DNA of 64,000 nt from JAAXIE01 sp965204245 (GCA_965204245.1 CBDBED010000003.1:1-64000); one strand, 5' to 3'. Positions 41,248 to 49,549 are shown, counted from the first letter of the stretch. Notes: a model not told the origin generated them from the sequence alone. Numbers and translations: made by a program.

Positions 41248-42216
41248 ATGACTGACTACTACGATGTACTGGGCGTAAGTAGAAGCGCCTCCCAGAATGA
41301 AATAAAGCAGGCCTACCGCAAGCTGGCCCGTCAGTACCATCCCGATGTCAACCGGGATGAGTTAGGTGCTGCCGAGAAGTTTAAAGAGATCAACACTGCC
41401 TATGAGGTGCTCTCGGAACAGGAAAGCCGGGAGAAATACGACAAGTATGGCGAACGGTGGAAGTACGCCGACCAGATAGAGGAGGCCGAGGCTGCCGCCC
41501 GCTCCCGCGGCGGGGGCTTCACCACATTCAGGTTCGGAGATGACTTCAGTGGTCCCTTTGGGGGCAGTCCTTTTGGGGGGAGAGGGCCTTCGGCCGACCT
41601 CCTTGAGGAACTGTTCGGTGGTGTGCGCCAGAACAGTCGCCGCTCACCGCTCCGGGTGTCGGCTGATGTCACCCTGCTGGAGGCCATGGAGGGCGCGACT
41701 CGATACGTGGAAGTGCCCGACGATGGCGGAGGCACCAGAAGGCTTGAGGTCAAGATCCCGGCGGGAGTGGACACCGGGTCGCAGGTGCACATTCCGGGCA
41801 GAGATGGCAGGCGTGAACTCTATGTCGAGGTCAACGTCGTCTCTAATCCCCGGTTCCAACGCAAGGGCAATGACCTGTATTCGGAGGTGCAGGTCCCGCT
41901 GGTGGATGCAGTCTTGGGGGCGGAAGTGCCGGTGCCCTCGTTGCGGGGCACGAATCTTGCCCTCACCGTGCCTGCCGAGTCCCAGAACGGGCAGACGTTC
42001 CGTCTGAGGGGTCAGGGCATGCCGCCTCTCTCTGTCGGAGGCCCGGTGGCAGGCAGCGGCTCCCGCGGTGATTTGTACGTGACCATCAAGGTGGTGCTAC
42101 CCACAGGTCTGGATGAGGCGGGACGGGCACTGTTCCAGCAACTCAGAGAAGTCCTGCCCGATTCGACACAGAAAGCAGGGCCCAGAGATACGAAGGAGAA
42201 AGAGGTTACTCCATGA
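41248..42216 (+). CDS. DnaJ-family co-chaperone, CbpA type (no zinc finger)
   Basis: A 322-residue J-protein. The J-domain spans residues 4-67 (YYDVLGVSRSASQNEIKQAY, with the DnaK-stimulating HPD in RQYHPDVNRDELG). A Gly/Phe-rich linker follows (GGGFTTFRFGDDFSGPFGGS), then two beta C-terminal substrate domains (PLRVSADVTLLEAMEGATR; VQVPLVDAVLGAEVPVPSLR). The four-CxxCxGxG zinc module of DnaJ is missing, as in CbpA. It delivers clients to DnaK. First gene of a heat-shock operon; its stop overlaps the hspR start (ATGA). Confidence 0.9.
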   Translation: MTDYYDVLGVSRSASQNEIKQAYRKLARQYHPDVNRDELGAAEKFKEINTAYEVLSEQESREKYDKYGERWKYADQIEEAEAAARSRGGGFTTFRFGDDFSGPFGGSPFGGRGPSADLLEELFGGVRQNSRRSPLRVSADVTLLEAMEGATRYVEVPDDGGGTRRLEVKIPAGVDTGSQVHIPGRDGRRELYVEVNVVSNPRFQRKGNDLYSEVQVPLVDAVLGAEVPVPSLRGTNLALTVPAESQNGQTFRLRGQGMPPLSVGGPVAGSGSRGDLYVTIKVVLPTGLDEAGRALFQQLREVLPDSTQKAGPRDTKEKEVTP

Positions 42217-42548
42217 TGATGCGAGAAACCCTTGAAGACGAACCGGTCTATTTCATCAGCGTAGTTTCGCGCATGGTGGGGGTGCATGCCCAGACGTTGC
42301 GGTATTACGAGCGGGTGGGACTCGTATCGCCCTCCCGCTCGGGAGGCCGTCAGCGCCTCTATTCCCTGCGAGAGGTGCAGAAGCTCCAGCGCATCAAGAC
42401 CCTCACCGAGGACTTGGGGGTCAACCTAGCAGGGGTCGAGGTCATCCTGAAGCTGCTGGACCAAGTCGCCAAGTTGGAGGGCGATGTGGCCCAACTCCAA
42501 GAGGAAGTTGCGCGACTCAGTCGGCCTTCCGCTCGTCGTTCCCGTTGA
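42213..42548 (+). CDS. hspR: HspR-like MerR-family heat-shock repressor
   Basis: A 111-residue MerR-type regulator. The winged-helix head ISVVSRMVGVHAQTLRYYER and VGLVSPSRSGGRQRLYS is the MerR DNA-binding domain, followed by a helix pair and a coiled-coil tail (VAKLEGDVAQLQEEVARL). Position in a dnaJ-hspR-clp operon is the standard one for HspR, which represses heat-shock operons at HAIR sites with DnaK as corepressor. It overlaps dnaJ by four bases. Candidate targets are the HAIR-like sites near 41192 and 15921. Confidence 0.88.
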   Translation: MMMRETLEDEPVYFISVVSRMVGVHAQTLRYYERVGLVSPSRSGGRQRLYSLREVQKLQRIKTLTEDLGVNLAGVEVILKLLDQVAKLEGDVAQLQEEVARLSRPSARRSR

Positions 42549-42554
42549 TAGTAG

Positions 42555-42578
42555 GGGCCCTTGGCTAGCCAAGGGCCC
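42555..42578 (+). promoter_or_regulatory. Perfect palindrome abutting the clp ribosome-binding site
   Basis: GGGCCCTTGGC, TA, GCCAAGGGCCC: 11-bp perfect arms around TA, directly followed by AGGAGG at 42579-42584 and the clp ATG at 42591. With no U-run it is unlikely to be a simple terminator. It may limit read-through or translation initiation, or stabilise the 3' mRNA segment. Confidence 0.55.
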
Positions 42579-42590
42579 AGGAGGTAACCA

Positions 42591-45038
42591 ATGCTGCTTA
42601 GACCAGAGAAATTTACTGAACAAGCCCAACAGGCCATCGCAGGCTCCCAAGAATTGGTGAGGCAATACCGCCACAACCAGTGGGATGTGGAGCATGTGCT
42701 GCTGGCCCTGCTGCAAATCGAGGACGGACTGCCGTTACAGATTCTCCGGCAGATGGGAGTGCCCGCAGATCCTCTAAGGGACCAACTCAGGCGTGCCTTG
42801 GAAGGGTCACCCAAGATGGCTTCCGAGGGAAACCAGATGTATGCCACTCCCCGTGCAGGCAGCCTCATGGACAATGCGCGGCTGGAGGCCGAACGCCTCA
42901 ACGATGAGTACATAGGCACTGAACACATCCTCATCGCCGCTACCTTGGAGGAGCAGGGCGAGGCAGCCGCCATATTCAAGGCGCATCGCATTGACCAGGA
43001 GAGGGTCTACCAAGCTCTTATGCAGGTGAGAGGTTCCCGCCGCGTCACAGACCAGCGGGCCGAGTCCCAGTACCGCTCACTTGAGCGTTACAGCGTCGAC
43101 CTCACCTCTTTGGCCCGTGAAGGCAAGCTCGACCCTGTGGTTGGCCGGGAGGACGAGGTGAGGCGGCTCATGCAGACTCTCACCCGGCGCAGGAAGAACA
43201 ATCCGGTGATGATCGGAGAGGCTGGTGTGGGCAAGACGGCTATTGCGGAGGCGCTGGCCCAACGCATCGTTGCCGACGACGTGCCCGACAGCCTGAAGGA
43301 CCGGCGCGTGATGGCCCTCGACTTGGGTGCCATGCTGGCAGGGGCCAAGTTCCGTGGCGAGTTCGAGGAGCGCCTCAAGTCGGTTATGGAAGAGGTGAAG
43401 GAGGCCGCGGGCGAGGTCATCCTGTTCATTGATGAGATACACACCGTCGTTGGAGCTGGAGGGGCCGAGGGGGCCATCGACGCCAGCAACATGCTGAAGC
43501 CGGCCCTCGCGCGGGGCGAACTCCAGTGCATCGGGGCCACCACGATTGAGGAGTACCGGAAGTACATTGAGAAGGACGCCGCCTTGGAGCGCAGGTTCCA
43601 GCCCATCTATATCGAGGAGCCGTCGGTGGAGGAGACGGTGGAAATCCTGCGTGCTCTGCGTCCGCGCTATGAGGCGCACCACAAGGTGAAGATTGAGGAA
43701 TCCGCATTGGCGGCGGCCGCGTCCCTGTCCCACCGCTACATCACCGACCGGCACTTGCCTGACAAAGCTGTGGACTTCATTGATGAAGCAGCCAGCAAGA
43801 TACGAATCGATTCACAGAGCTTGCCACCGCACTTGAAGCAGATGGAGTCGCAGATACGGGATGTATCCGACCAAGAGGAGGCTGCGAACCAGATTCCCGA
43901 CTACCAAACTGCTGCCGAGTTGAAGACCAAGCGGCTCGGCTTGGAAGTGGAGTACAACGATGGCAGGGAGGCATGGTTCAAGGACCGGCATATTGACGAC
44001 ACCATGGAGGAGGAGGACATCGCTGAGTTGGTGGCCAAGTGGACGGGGATCCCAACCGTCCGGTTACTGCAGGGCGAGGCCCAGCGGCTGCTGGACATGG
44101 AGGAACAGTTGCACCGCCGCGTGGTGGGGCAGGATGAGGCCGTGTCCGCTGTCTCGGAGGCGATACGCCGGTCGCGGTCGGGCCTCGGCGATCCACGTCG
44201 ACCCATCGGCAGCTTCATGTTCCTTGGTCCCACCGGCGTGGGCAAGACGGAACTGGCCAAGGCATTGGCCGAGGTGCTTTTCGACGATGAGAGCAACATG
44301 GTGCGCATCGACATGTCGGAGTATGGCGAGCGCCACACCACGGCCCGCTTGATCGGGGCGCCTCCCGGATATGTCGGCTTCGAGGAGGGTGGCCAACTCA
44401 CTGAGGCTGTGCGCCGGCGGCCGTACAGGGTGATCCTGTTCGATGAGATTGAGAAGGCCCATCCGGAGGTGTTCAACGTGCTGCTCCAAGTGCTGGACGA
44501 TGGACGCCTTACCGACGGACATGGTCGCACGGTGGACTTCCGCAATACGGTAATCATCATGACCAGCAATTTGGGTACCGGGGAACTGGGACGCCAACGC
44601 TTGGGACTGGTGGGAGGACGCTCGGAAGCCACGGAGGACGGGCGTATCCGCGAGTCGGTGATGGAGGCCTTGAAGCGGAATCTGCGCCCCGAGTTCCTGA
44701 ACCGGATCGATGAGATTGTGGTCTTCCAGCAACTGACGCAAGCACAGATTGTGTCCATCGTGCATCTGATGGCTGCTGAGGTGCAGGAGCGTTTGAAGGA
44801 ACGCAAGATCAGCTTCTCGCTGACCACGGCTGCGGCGGAATGGCTGGCCAAGGAGGGCTATGACCCCACCTATGGGGCCCGTCCGCTGCGCCGGGCGGTG
44901 CAAAGGCTGGTGGAGAACCCGCTGTCCAAGGGCATCCTGGCGGGCGACTATGCCGAGGGCGACCACTTGGAGGTGGACTTGGATGCCGGATCTGACCAGT
45001 TGGCGTTCCGTAAGCAAGGGGTGGCTGTGGCGGTGTAG
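42591..45038 (+). CDS. Clp-family AAA+ unfoldase, ClpC/ClpA-like
   Basis: An 815-residue Hsp100. Double Clp-N repeats occupy the first 150 residues (FTEQAQQAIAGSQELVRQY; YIGTEHILIAATLEEQGEAA). AAA-1 has Walker A GEAGVGKTAIAEALA and Walker B EVILFIDEIHT. A short middle segment carries a UVR-like helix (YQTAAELKTKRLGLEVEY), and AAA-2 has GPTGVGKTELAKALAEVLF, then VILFDEIEKAHPEVF. The long coiled-coil M-domain of ClpB is absent, and RLGLVGG in AAA-2 may be the ClpP-docking loop, so a ClpC-like unfoldase for ClpP fits better than ClpB. Third gene of the heat-shock operon, with its own AGGAGG behind a palindrome, and a terminator follows. Confidence 0.88.
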   Translation: MLLRPEKFTEQAQQAIAGSQELVRQYRHNQWDVEHVLLALLQIEDGLPLQILRQMGVPADPLRDQLRRALEGSPKMASEGNQMYATPRAGSLMDNARLEAERLNDEYIGTEHILIAATLEEQGEAAAIFKAHRIDQERVYQALMQVRGSRRVTDQRAESQYRSLERYSVDLTSLAREGKLDPVVGREDEVRRLMQTLTRRRKNNPVMIGEAGVGKTAIAEALAQRIVADDVPDSLKDRRVMALDLGAMLAGAKFRGEFEERLKSVMEEVKEAAGEVILFIDEIHTVVGAGGAEGAIDASNMLKPALARGELQCIGATTIEEYRKYIEKDAALERRFQPIYIEEPSVEETVEILRALRPRYEAHHKVKIEESALAAAASLSHRYITDRHLPDKAVDFIDEAASKIRIDSQSLPPHLKQMESQIRDVSDQEEAANQIPDYQTAAELKTKRLGLEVEYNDGREAWFKDRHIDDTMEEEDIAELVAKWTGIPTVRLLQGEAQRLLDMEEQLHRRVVGQDEAVSAVSEAIRRSRSGLGDPRRPIGSFMFLGPTGVGKTELAKALAEVLFDDESNMVRIDMSEYGERHTTARLIGAPPGYVGFEEGGQLTEAVRRRPYRVILFDEIEKAHPEVFNVLLQVLDDGRLTDGHGRTVDFRNTVIIMTSNLGTGELGRQRLGLVGGRSEATEDGRIRESVMEALKRNLRPEFLNRIDEIVVFQQLTQAQIVSIVHLMAAEVQERLKERKISFSLTTAAAEWLAKEGYDPTYGARPLRRAVQRLVENPLSKGILAGDYAEGDHLEVDLDAGSDQLAFRKQGVAVAV

Positions 45039-45071
45039 CCAAGCTTCTTCCCTAGTTCTCTGATAGAAACG

Positions 45072-45103
45072 GGGCGGCGTGCTGAAATGCGCCGTCCAGT
45101 TTT
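45072..45103 (+). terminator. Terminator of the dnaJ-hspR-clp operon
   Basis: 8-bp stem GGGCGGCG / CGCCGTCC (one G-U) with a 10-nt loop, then AGTTTT, 33 bp after the clp stop. Confidence 0.65.
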
Positions 45104-45191
45104 GATTTGGTCGCGGAATTGGATCAGGGGGGTACAATGGGGCCGCAAGAATGGCGGGTCTGACGGTCAACCAAGCAAGAGGAGGGGCAAC

Positions 45192-46751
45192 ATGCCGGAC
45201 ATCCTGATTCGTGGCGGGCGCATTGTGGATGGGACGGGGGAGACTTGGTACCGCGGGGATGTGGCGGTGGATGGGGATACGGTGACCATCCACCGGGGGC
45301 AGCAGCCGGGCGTGGAGGCGGGGCAGGTAATTGATGCCACGGGGATGGTGGTGTGTCCGGGATTTATTGACATGCACTCCCACTCGGAAATGGCGTTGCT
45401 GTCGGACCCGGACCATGAGGCGAAGCTGAGGCAGGGGGTCACCACCGAAATCATCGGGGTTGACGGGCTCTCGTATGCGCCAATCACGCCCACCAAGCTG
45501 GAGCCCATACTCACCTATCTGTCGGCGGTCAATGGGCGTCCTCCTGCCGGGGTGCAGTGGGGCAGCGTGGCGGACTTTTTGTCGCTGTTTGACGAGCGCT
45601 CCTCGGCTAACGTGGTGTATTTCGTGCCCCACATGGCGGTGCGGGTGGATGTCATGGGCTGGGAGGCGCGGTTGCCCAACGAGGGTGAGATGCGCCAGAT
45701 GCAGAGACTGGTGCGGGAAGGGATGCGGGACGGGGCTTTCGGGTTTTCGACTGGGCTTACCTATACGCCGGGGGCCTATTCGGATACAGAGGAGCTGGTG
45801 GACCTGACGATGCCCATCAAGGAGTTCGGGGGCATCTACGTGACCCATGCCCGCTATACCCTTGGCGACCGGCTGCTGGACCCCTTCCGGGAGGCCGTGA
45901 CCATCGGGCGACGGGCTGGCGTGCCGGTGCAGATATCGCACTACCACAGCCCGGTGAACGGCATGGGAGAGCAGATGGTGGCCTTGGTGGAAGAGGGGCG
46001 GAACAGCGATGTGGACGTGACCTACGACCAGTACCCCTATCCTGCTTCGTCCACGGTGCTCCATTCGCTGCTGCCGTACTGGGTTCATGCGGGCGGGCCC
46101 GATGCCATGCTGCAGCGCATTGGCACGCAGGAGGTGCGGGAGCAGATTGCCGATGCCATCGACCCGATGTGGGGCGGGAGCATGGACAACTACATCTTCG
46201 CCAAGGTTGGCTCGTCGAAGAACCGGGAGTGGGAGGGACGGTCGGTTACCGATATGAGCCGGGCGCAGGGCAAGAGCATGGTGGACACGGTGTGCGATTT
46301 GCTGATTGAGGAGCGGATGGAGGTGGCCTTCGTGGCCCGCACGGGCAACCCGGACAACATACGAACGATCCTGCAGCACCCGGCCCAGATGGTGGGGAGC
46401 GACGGGCTGCTCACCGGGGAGCACCCCAACCCCCGCAGTTATGGGACGTACCCATATGTGCTGGGGCAGATGGTGCGGGATGAGGGCATCCTGCGGTTGG
46501 AGGATGCGGTGCGGAAGATGACGGCGTTGCCGGCGCAGCGTCTCGGGCTGAAGGACCGGGGCATCCTGCGTGACGGTATGAAGGGAGACTTGGTGGTGTT
46601 CAACCCGGACACGGTGCGGGCGACGGCGACCTTCGAGGACCCCAAGCAGTTCCCGGTGGGAATTGAGCATGTGCTGGTCAACGGGCAGTTGGTAGTCCAC
46701 AACGGGGCGCACACGGGGGCGCATCCGGGGAGGGCTCTGCGGCGGGTCTAG
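45192..46751 (+). CDS. N-acyl-D-amino-acid deacylase / D-aminoacylase-family amidohydrolase
   Basis: A 519-residue amidohydrolase of the D-aminoacylase type. It starts MPDILIRGGRIVDGTG; the metal motif is GFIDMHSHSE (H62, H64). Later come YVTHARYTLGD and VQISHYHSP (metal His positions), and MVGSDGLLTGEHPNPRSYG with the catalytic Asp, ending in the GMKGDLVVFNPDTVR beta domain. In characterised D-aminoacylases the GNCG segment provides a Cys ligand; here it is GVDG (Asp91). ATG at 45192 has GAGGAGG in front. Paralogous to 51104-52681. Likely hydrolyses an N-acyl or cyclic amide; substrate unknown. Confidence 0.85.
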   Translation: MPDILIRGGRIVDGTGETWYRGDVAVDGDTVTIHRGQQPGVEAGQVIDATGMVVCPGFIDMHSHSEMALLSDPDHEAKLRQGVTTEIIGVDGLSYAPITPTKLEPILTYLSAVNGRPPAGVQWGSVADFLSLFDERSSANVVYFVPHMAVRVDVMGWEARLPNEGEMRQMQRLVREGMRDGAFGFSTGLTYTPGAYSDTEELVDLTMPIKEFGGIYVTHARYTLGDRLLDPFREAVTIGRRAGVPVQISHYHSPVNGMGEQMVALVEEGRNSDVDVTYDQYPYPASSTVLHSLLPYWVHAGGPDAMLQRIGTQEVREQIADAIDPMWGGSMDNYIFAKVGSSKNREWEGRSVTDMSRAQGKSMVDTVCDLLIEERMEVAFVARTGNPDNIRTILQHPAQMVGSDGLLTGEHPNPRSYGTYPYVLGQMVRDEGILRLEDAVRKMTALPAQRLGLKDRGILRDGMKGDLVVFNPDTVRATATFEDPKQFPVGIEHVLVNGQLVVHNGAHTGAHPGRALRRV

Positions 46752-46882
46752 GCTGGCGATGCGGGGGGCCATTTGGGCGAGTGAGACGGTTGGGATGACG
46801 AGAAGCATTGGGGTGTGGTCGTGTTTCGTCGTGTTGGTTGGGGCGGATGAGGCGGGAATCTGGGTGGGGTACGGTGCCATCG

Positions 46883-46996
46883 CAGATAGGGCGTGGAACT
46901 CGGTTTGTAGCTGTGAACGGGTGATTTGTATCTGAGAGGCGTTCCATTCGTTCCACTGCCGTAGCTGGGCCGTATTGGACCAGACAGTTCCACGAT
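46883..46996 (+). repeat. Covarying-word repeat unit B1 (word GGAAC/GTTCC)
   Basis: CAGATA, 6 nt, GGAAC, 7, GTAGCTG, 14, GTATCTG, 6, GTTCC, 4, GTTCC, 6, GTAGCTG, 4, GTATTGG, 8, GTTCC. All three GTTCC copies are exact complements of GGAAC. CAGATA/TAGCTG pairs at 5 of 6 positions. The TTTCGTCGTG block follows at 47030. Confidence 0.85.
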
Positions 46997-47077
46997 GTGG
47001 AGTTTCGGGGGTATGTCGTAGTTGTCGGATTTCGTCGTGATGTGGGCCGAGAATTTTTGGCGGACGGGTGCGATGCT

Positions 47078-47192
47078 CAGATAGGGGCGTGCGACGGTAT
47101 TTGTATCTGGAAAAGAGCGATTTGTATCTGAGAGGCGTCGCATTAGTAGCATGGTCGTAGCTGGGCCGTAGCTGACGAATGAGTTGCACGGA
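47078..47192 (+). repeat. Covarying-word repeat unit B2 (word GCGAC/GTCGC)
   Basis: CAGATA, 7 nt, GCGAC, 7, GTATCTG, 14, GTATCTG, 6, GTCGC, 4, GTAGC, 6, GTAGCTG, 4, GTAGCTG, 8, GTTGC. The first antisense word is exact and the other two differ at one base each. TTTCGTCGTG follows at 47225. It begins 195 bp after unit B1. Confidence 0.85.
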
Positions 47193-47273
47193 GCGGTTTG
47201 CCCGGGTGAGAGTAGGTTGGCGGATTTCGTCGTGCCATGGTCCGAGGATTTTGGACTGGTTGACGTCGACACG

Positions 47274-47387
47274 CAGATAGGGGGATTCGACACTCTGGTA
47301 GCTGAAGAAAAGCGATTTGTATCTGGGAGGTGTCGAATGTGTCGAGTGGTCGTATCTGGGTCGTAGCTGACACATGTGTCGAATGGG
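47274..47387 (+). repeat. Covarying-word repeat unit B3 (word TCGAC/GTCGA)
   Basis: CAGATA, 7 nt, TCGAC, 6, GTAGCTG, 14, GTATCTG, 6, GTCGA, 4, GTCGA, 6, GTATCTG, 4, GTAGCTG, 8, GTCGA. All three antisense words are exact and CAGATA/TATCTG pairs fully. It begins 196 bp after unit B2; TTTCGTCGTG follows at 47431. Confidence 0.85.
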
Positions 47388-47549
47388 CGTCGGGTGGCGG
47401 GGAGTTGTGGGCGGCATTGGGTTTGGAGGATTTCGTCGTGGCGGCGGGGCATGGGGGCGTAAGGGAATGCAGGAAGGGCGGTGGGCGGCTTGAGGATATG
47501 GCTGCCTGCGCCGGGGTGAATCAGGCGTGGGGGCATGACAAAATCGGGT

Positions 47550-47664
47550 TGCGCTGTTCTGACGTATTTTTGCATCATGGAACTTGAGGGGGCGGTCCCC
47601 TTCCTGCTTCTGAATTGAGGGTAGCACTGGGGAGGGGGAACGAGAAAGTGGAAAATGTCATGGG
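47550..47664. repeat. Hairpin flank module beside the word-repeat array
   Basis: Counterpart of 7843-7950. GAGGGGGCGGTCCCCTTCC contains a GGGG/CCCC hairpin, followed by TGCTTCTGAATTGAGGGTAGCA and, further on, TGTCATGGGG. Order and most bases agree with the 7.9 kb copy. If transcription runs on the minus strand, this module would precede the three units like a leader. Confidence 0.6.
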
Positions 47665-47724
47665 GCAGACGGTGCATGGAGGCGAGTTCTTAAAGCGGCA
47701 CCGAAAAACCTTGGCTGTTTGACG

Positions 47725-48819
47725 CTAGCCTTGGAGAAGGGTGGCGGAAGAAAGGTCGGAGATGGCGGCGTCGAGGCGGTGGAGGGTGTTGTGGAGGTAG
47801 GTAGTGGCGCGAGGGCTGGTGAAGTCGCAGCAGGGCGCGGTGATTACCCAGAGGGCGAGGACTTCCAGCATTGAGAGGCGGTAGTCGTGCAGGCACTCTT
47901 CGAAGGAGTAGTCGTGGATGCCGTGGTCCACGAGGGTGGAGTGGTAGGTGCGCAGGAGGGGGATTTCCTGGGCCCTGCGCTGGTGCGGGGGGAAGGACTC
48001 GCTGATGAAGGTGGCGATGTCGCAGGGACCGCGACCGCGGGCGCAGAACTCCCAGTCGAAGACAAAGGGGGGCTGGGAAGAGGGGTCTGGGGGAAAGAAG
48101 CAGTTGTCGAGGCGGAAGTCCCCGTGGATGATGGTATGGGGAGGCTTGGAGAGTTTGGCCTTGATGCTGGGTATGGCGGGCCCCAGTTGCTCGCCTAGGG
48201 AACGCAAGCCGGGGCTCAGGGCGCTGCCAGCCTTCTCCGTGAATGACGTCCATGCTTCATGCCATTGTTCCTGATATATCGTTGTCTCGGCGTCTTTAGG
48301 GGGCATCCAGTCCAGTTTGTTCAAGTCAGAGTGGCCCCACCACGAGGCTTGGAACTTGGCCAACTGGGTTATGCAGTGGCGGGCCTCATCTAGGGAGCAT
48401 CCGAGGACGCTGTCTCCTTGGCGGTAGCTGGACAGGTCCTCCAGTAAGAGGGCGGTGTTTCCGGTGGCTGGGTCGAGGCCGCAATAATAGGCGTGTGGGA
48501 ACCGAAGATGCGGGCAGGGTGGCACCTGTTGATAGAACCTGACTTCGCGGTGGTGTTGTCGCAGGCTGCGGGAGGGAGTGGGGAGTCCGGCGTTGGTGGA
48601 TGGTAGCTTGAGTATGACTGCAGATGGCAGGTCGGTTTCGTTGTCATAGTGGAGGCTCAGGCGGAAGAGGCGGCTTAGGAAACCCAAGCCAGTGCCTATA
48701 CGCTGGGCGGTGTATGAAGTGACGGTAGCGGGTTTGGATGCCCCATGGCTGGCCAGGGCTTGGGTAAGCCAGTGGGGTGTGATGTCCTCGGGGTCTCTGG
48801 GTACCGGAAGCCGGTTCAT
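47725..48819 (-). CDS. Aminoglycoside-phosphotransferase-like (APH/EcKL) kinase
   Basis: A 364-residue protein-kinase-like fold of the APH/ecdysteroid-kinase-like group. N-lobe VILKLPSTN (Lys), hinge ALLLEDLSSYRQGD, Brenner motif IIHGDFRLDNCFFPPD with catalytic Asp and Asn, then VFDWEFCARGRGPCDIATF with the Mg-binding DWE. The set is complete, so the protein should phosphorylate a small hydroxylated molecule. A resistance role is not implied. It overlaps the methyltransferase gene upstream by four bases (ATGA), so the two are coupled. Substrate unknown. Confidence 0.82.
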   Translation of the reverse strand: MNRLPVPRDPEDITPHWLTQALASHGASKPATVTSYTAQRIGTGLGFLSRLFRLSLHYDNETDLPSAVILKLPSTNAGLPTPSRSLRQHHREVRFYQQVPPCPHLRFPHAYYCGLDPATGNTALLLEDLSSYRQGDSVLGCSLDEARHCITQLAKFQASWWGHSDLNKLDWMPPKDAETTIYQEQWHEAWTSFTEKAGSALSPGLRSLGEQLGPAIPSIKAKLSKPPHTIIHGDFRLDNCFFPPDPSSQPPFVFDWEFCARGRGPCDIATFISESFPPHQRRAQEIPLLRTYHSTLVDHGIHDYSFEECLHDYRLSMLEVLALWVITAPCCDFTSPRATTYLHNTLHRLDAAISDLSSATLLQG

Positions 48820-49508
48820 CCCGCCTTGCGAGCAAACAGGGCGCAGTGTTCCATGGGCTTGGGGTCGGTGAAGTGCATGACTCCGCCCAGCTTGTCGCCC
48901 TCGGCAGGGATGATGGTCAGGGCTTGGTCCTGTAACACGCCAATGACCTCGTCCACGTCATAGAGTTGGAAGGCGCGGTCGGCGGCGTAGTCCTTGTCGT
49001 AGACCGTGGCGATGCCGTTGCCGGACTTGAAGGTCAGTTGGAGGATTCCACCGGATTTGAGGACTCTGGCAAGCTCGGGGAGGGTGATTTGCAGGGCTAG
49101 GTCGGGGGGGATGTGCTGGATGACGGAGTTGCAGAGGACGAAATCGAAGGAGGAATCGGGGTAGGCGAGGGGTTGCCGGAGGTCGGCGACGGATACCCGC
49201 TGGGCGATCTCAGGGTGGCGAGTGCGGGCCTCCTGTATGTTCTCCTCGACGGCGTCGATGCCGTAGATGTCGTAGCCCCTGCGCGAATAGAGGAAGACAT
49301 CGCGGGCACCTGCGCCGCAACCGGCATCGAGTCCGTGGGAGCCAGCGGGAAGGAGTTCCTGGAGGCGTTCCATGAGGGCGAGATCGCCGTTCAAGCGTGG
49401 ATGTGAGGCCTTGATGTAGACGGACTGGACCAAGGCGTGAGCCACGTCCGAGTAGCGTTGGGCGTGGTCTTTGTAGAAGGTCTCGGAGAAATCGGGTGTT
49501 GTGGTCAT
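48816..49508 (-). CDS. Class I SAM-dependent methyltransferase
   Basis: A 230-residue Rossmann methyltransferase. Motif I HGLDAGCGAGARDVFLYSRR, an acidic turn in IYGIDAVEENIQEA, motif II VSVADLRQPL, motif IV SFDFVLCNSVIQHI and motif V ELARVLKSGGILQLTFK are clear. It transfers a methyl group from SAM to a small-molecule or lipid-type acceptor; no specific substrate signature. First gene of a two-gene operon with the APH-like kinase (four-base overlap). Confidence 0.85.
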   Translation of the reverse strand: MTTTPDFSETFYKDHAQRYSDVAHALVQSVYIKASHPRLNGDLALMERLQELLPAGSHGLDAGCGAGARDVFLYSRRGYDIYGIDAVEENIQEARTRHPEIAQRVSVADLRQPLAYPDSSFDFVLCNSVIQHIPPDLALQITLPELARVLKSGGILQLTFKSGNGIATVYDKDYAADRAFQLYDVDEVIGVLQDQALTIIPAEGDKLGGVMHFTDPKPMEHCALFARKAG

Positions 49509-49549
49509 GGTTTTGAGGACTCCCGTATGATGCGGCTTCAGGCCGGACC

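Larger units (their letters stand above)
46752..47724. other. 973-bp non-coding region with the word-repeat array
   Basis: Between the convergent deacylase and phosphotransferase genes. It holds three near-tandem covarying-word units (46883-47387), the TTTCGTCGTG block after each unit (47030, 47225, 47431) and the shared hairpin module (47550-47664). Long open frames cross it on the minus strand, but they only translate the repeats and lack start signals. Confidence 0.75.

Noticed and set aside
42591..45038. Annotation of the Hsp100 as ClpB
   Set aside because: The long coiled-coil middle domain of ClpB is absent and a UVR-like segment with a possible ClpP loop is present; ClpC/ClpA type fits better.
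46883..47387. CRISPR array
   Set aside because: Units are about 195 bp, are conserved along their length except for a 5-mer, and no spacers or cas genes are present.
44064..47627. A very long open frame on the minus strand running antisense through clp, the deacylase and the repeat array
   Set aside because: It is antisense to two clear genes, has no ribosome-binding site, and in the array region merely translates the repeat boxes. High GC makes such frames common.
46748..47677. A second minus-strand frame of about 309 codons covering only the array
   Set aside because: It encodes low-complexity Arg/Pro/His/Thr text with a recurring RYKSLF-type word that is just the reverse complement of the DNA repeat; homologues in databases would be spurious predictions.
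48743..48819. Antibiotic-resistance phosphotransferase
   Set aside because: The APH fold is shared by many metabolic kinases; nothing in the sequence or context points to aminoglycosides.
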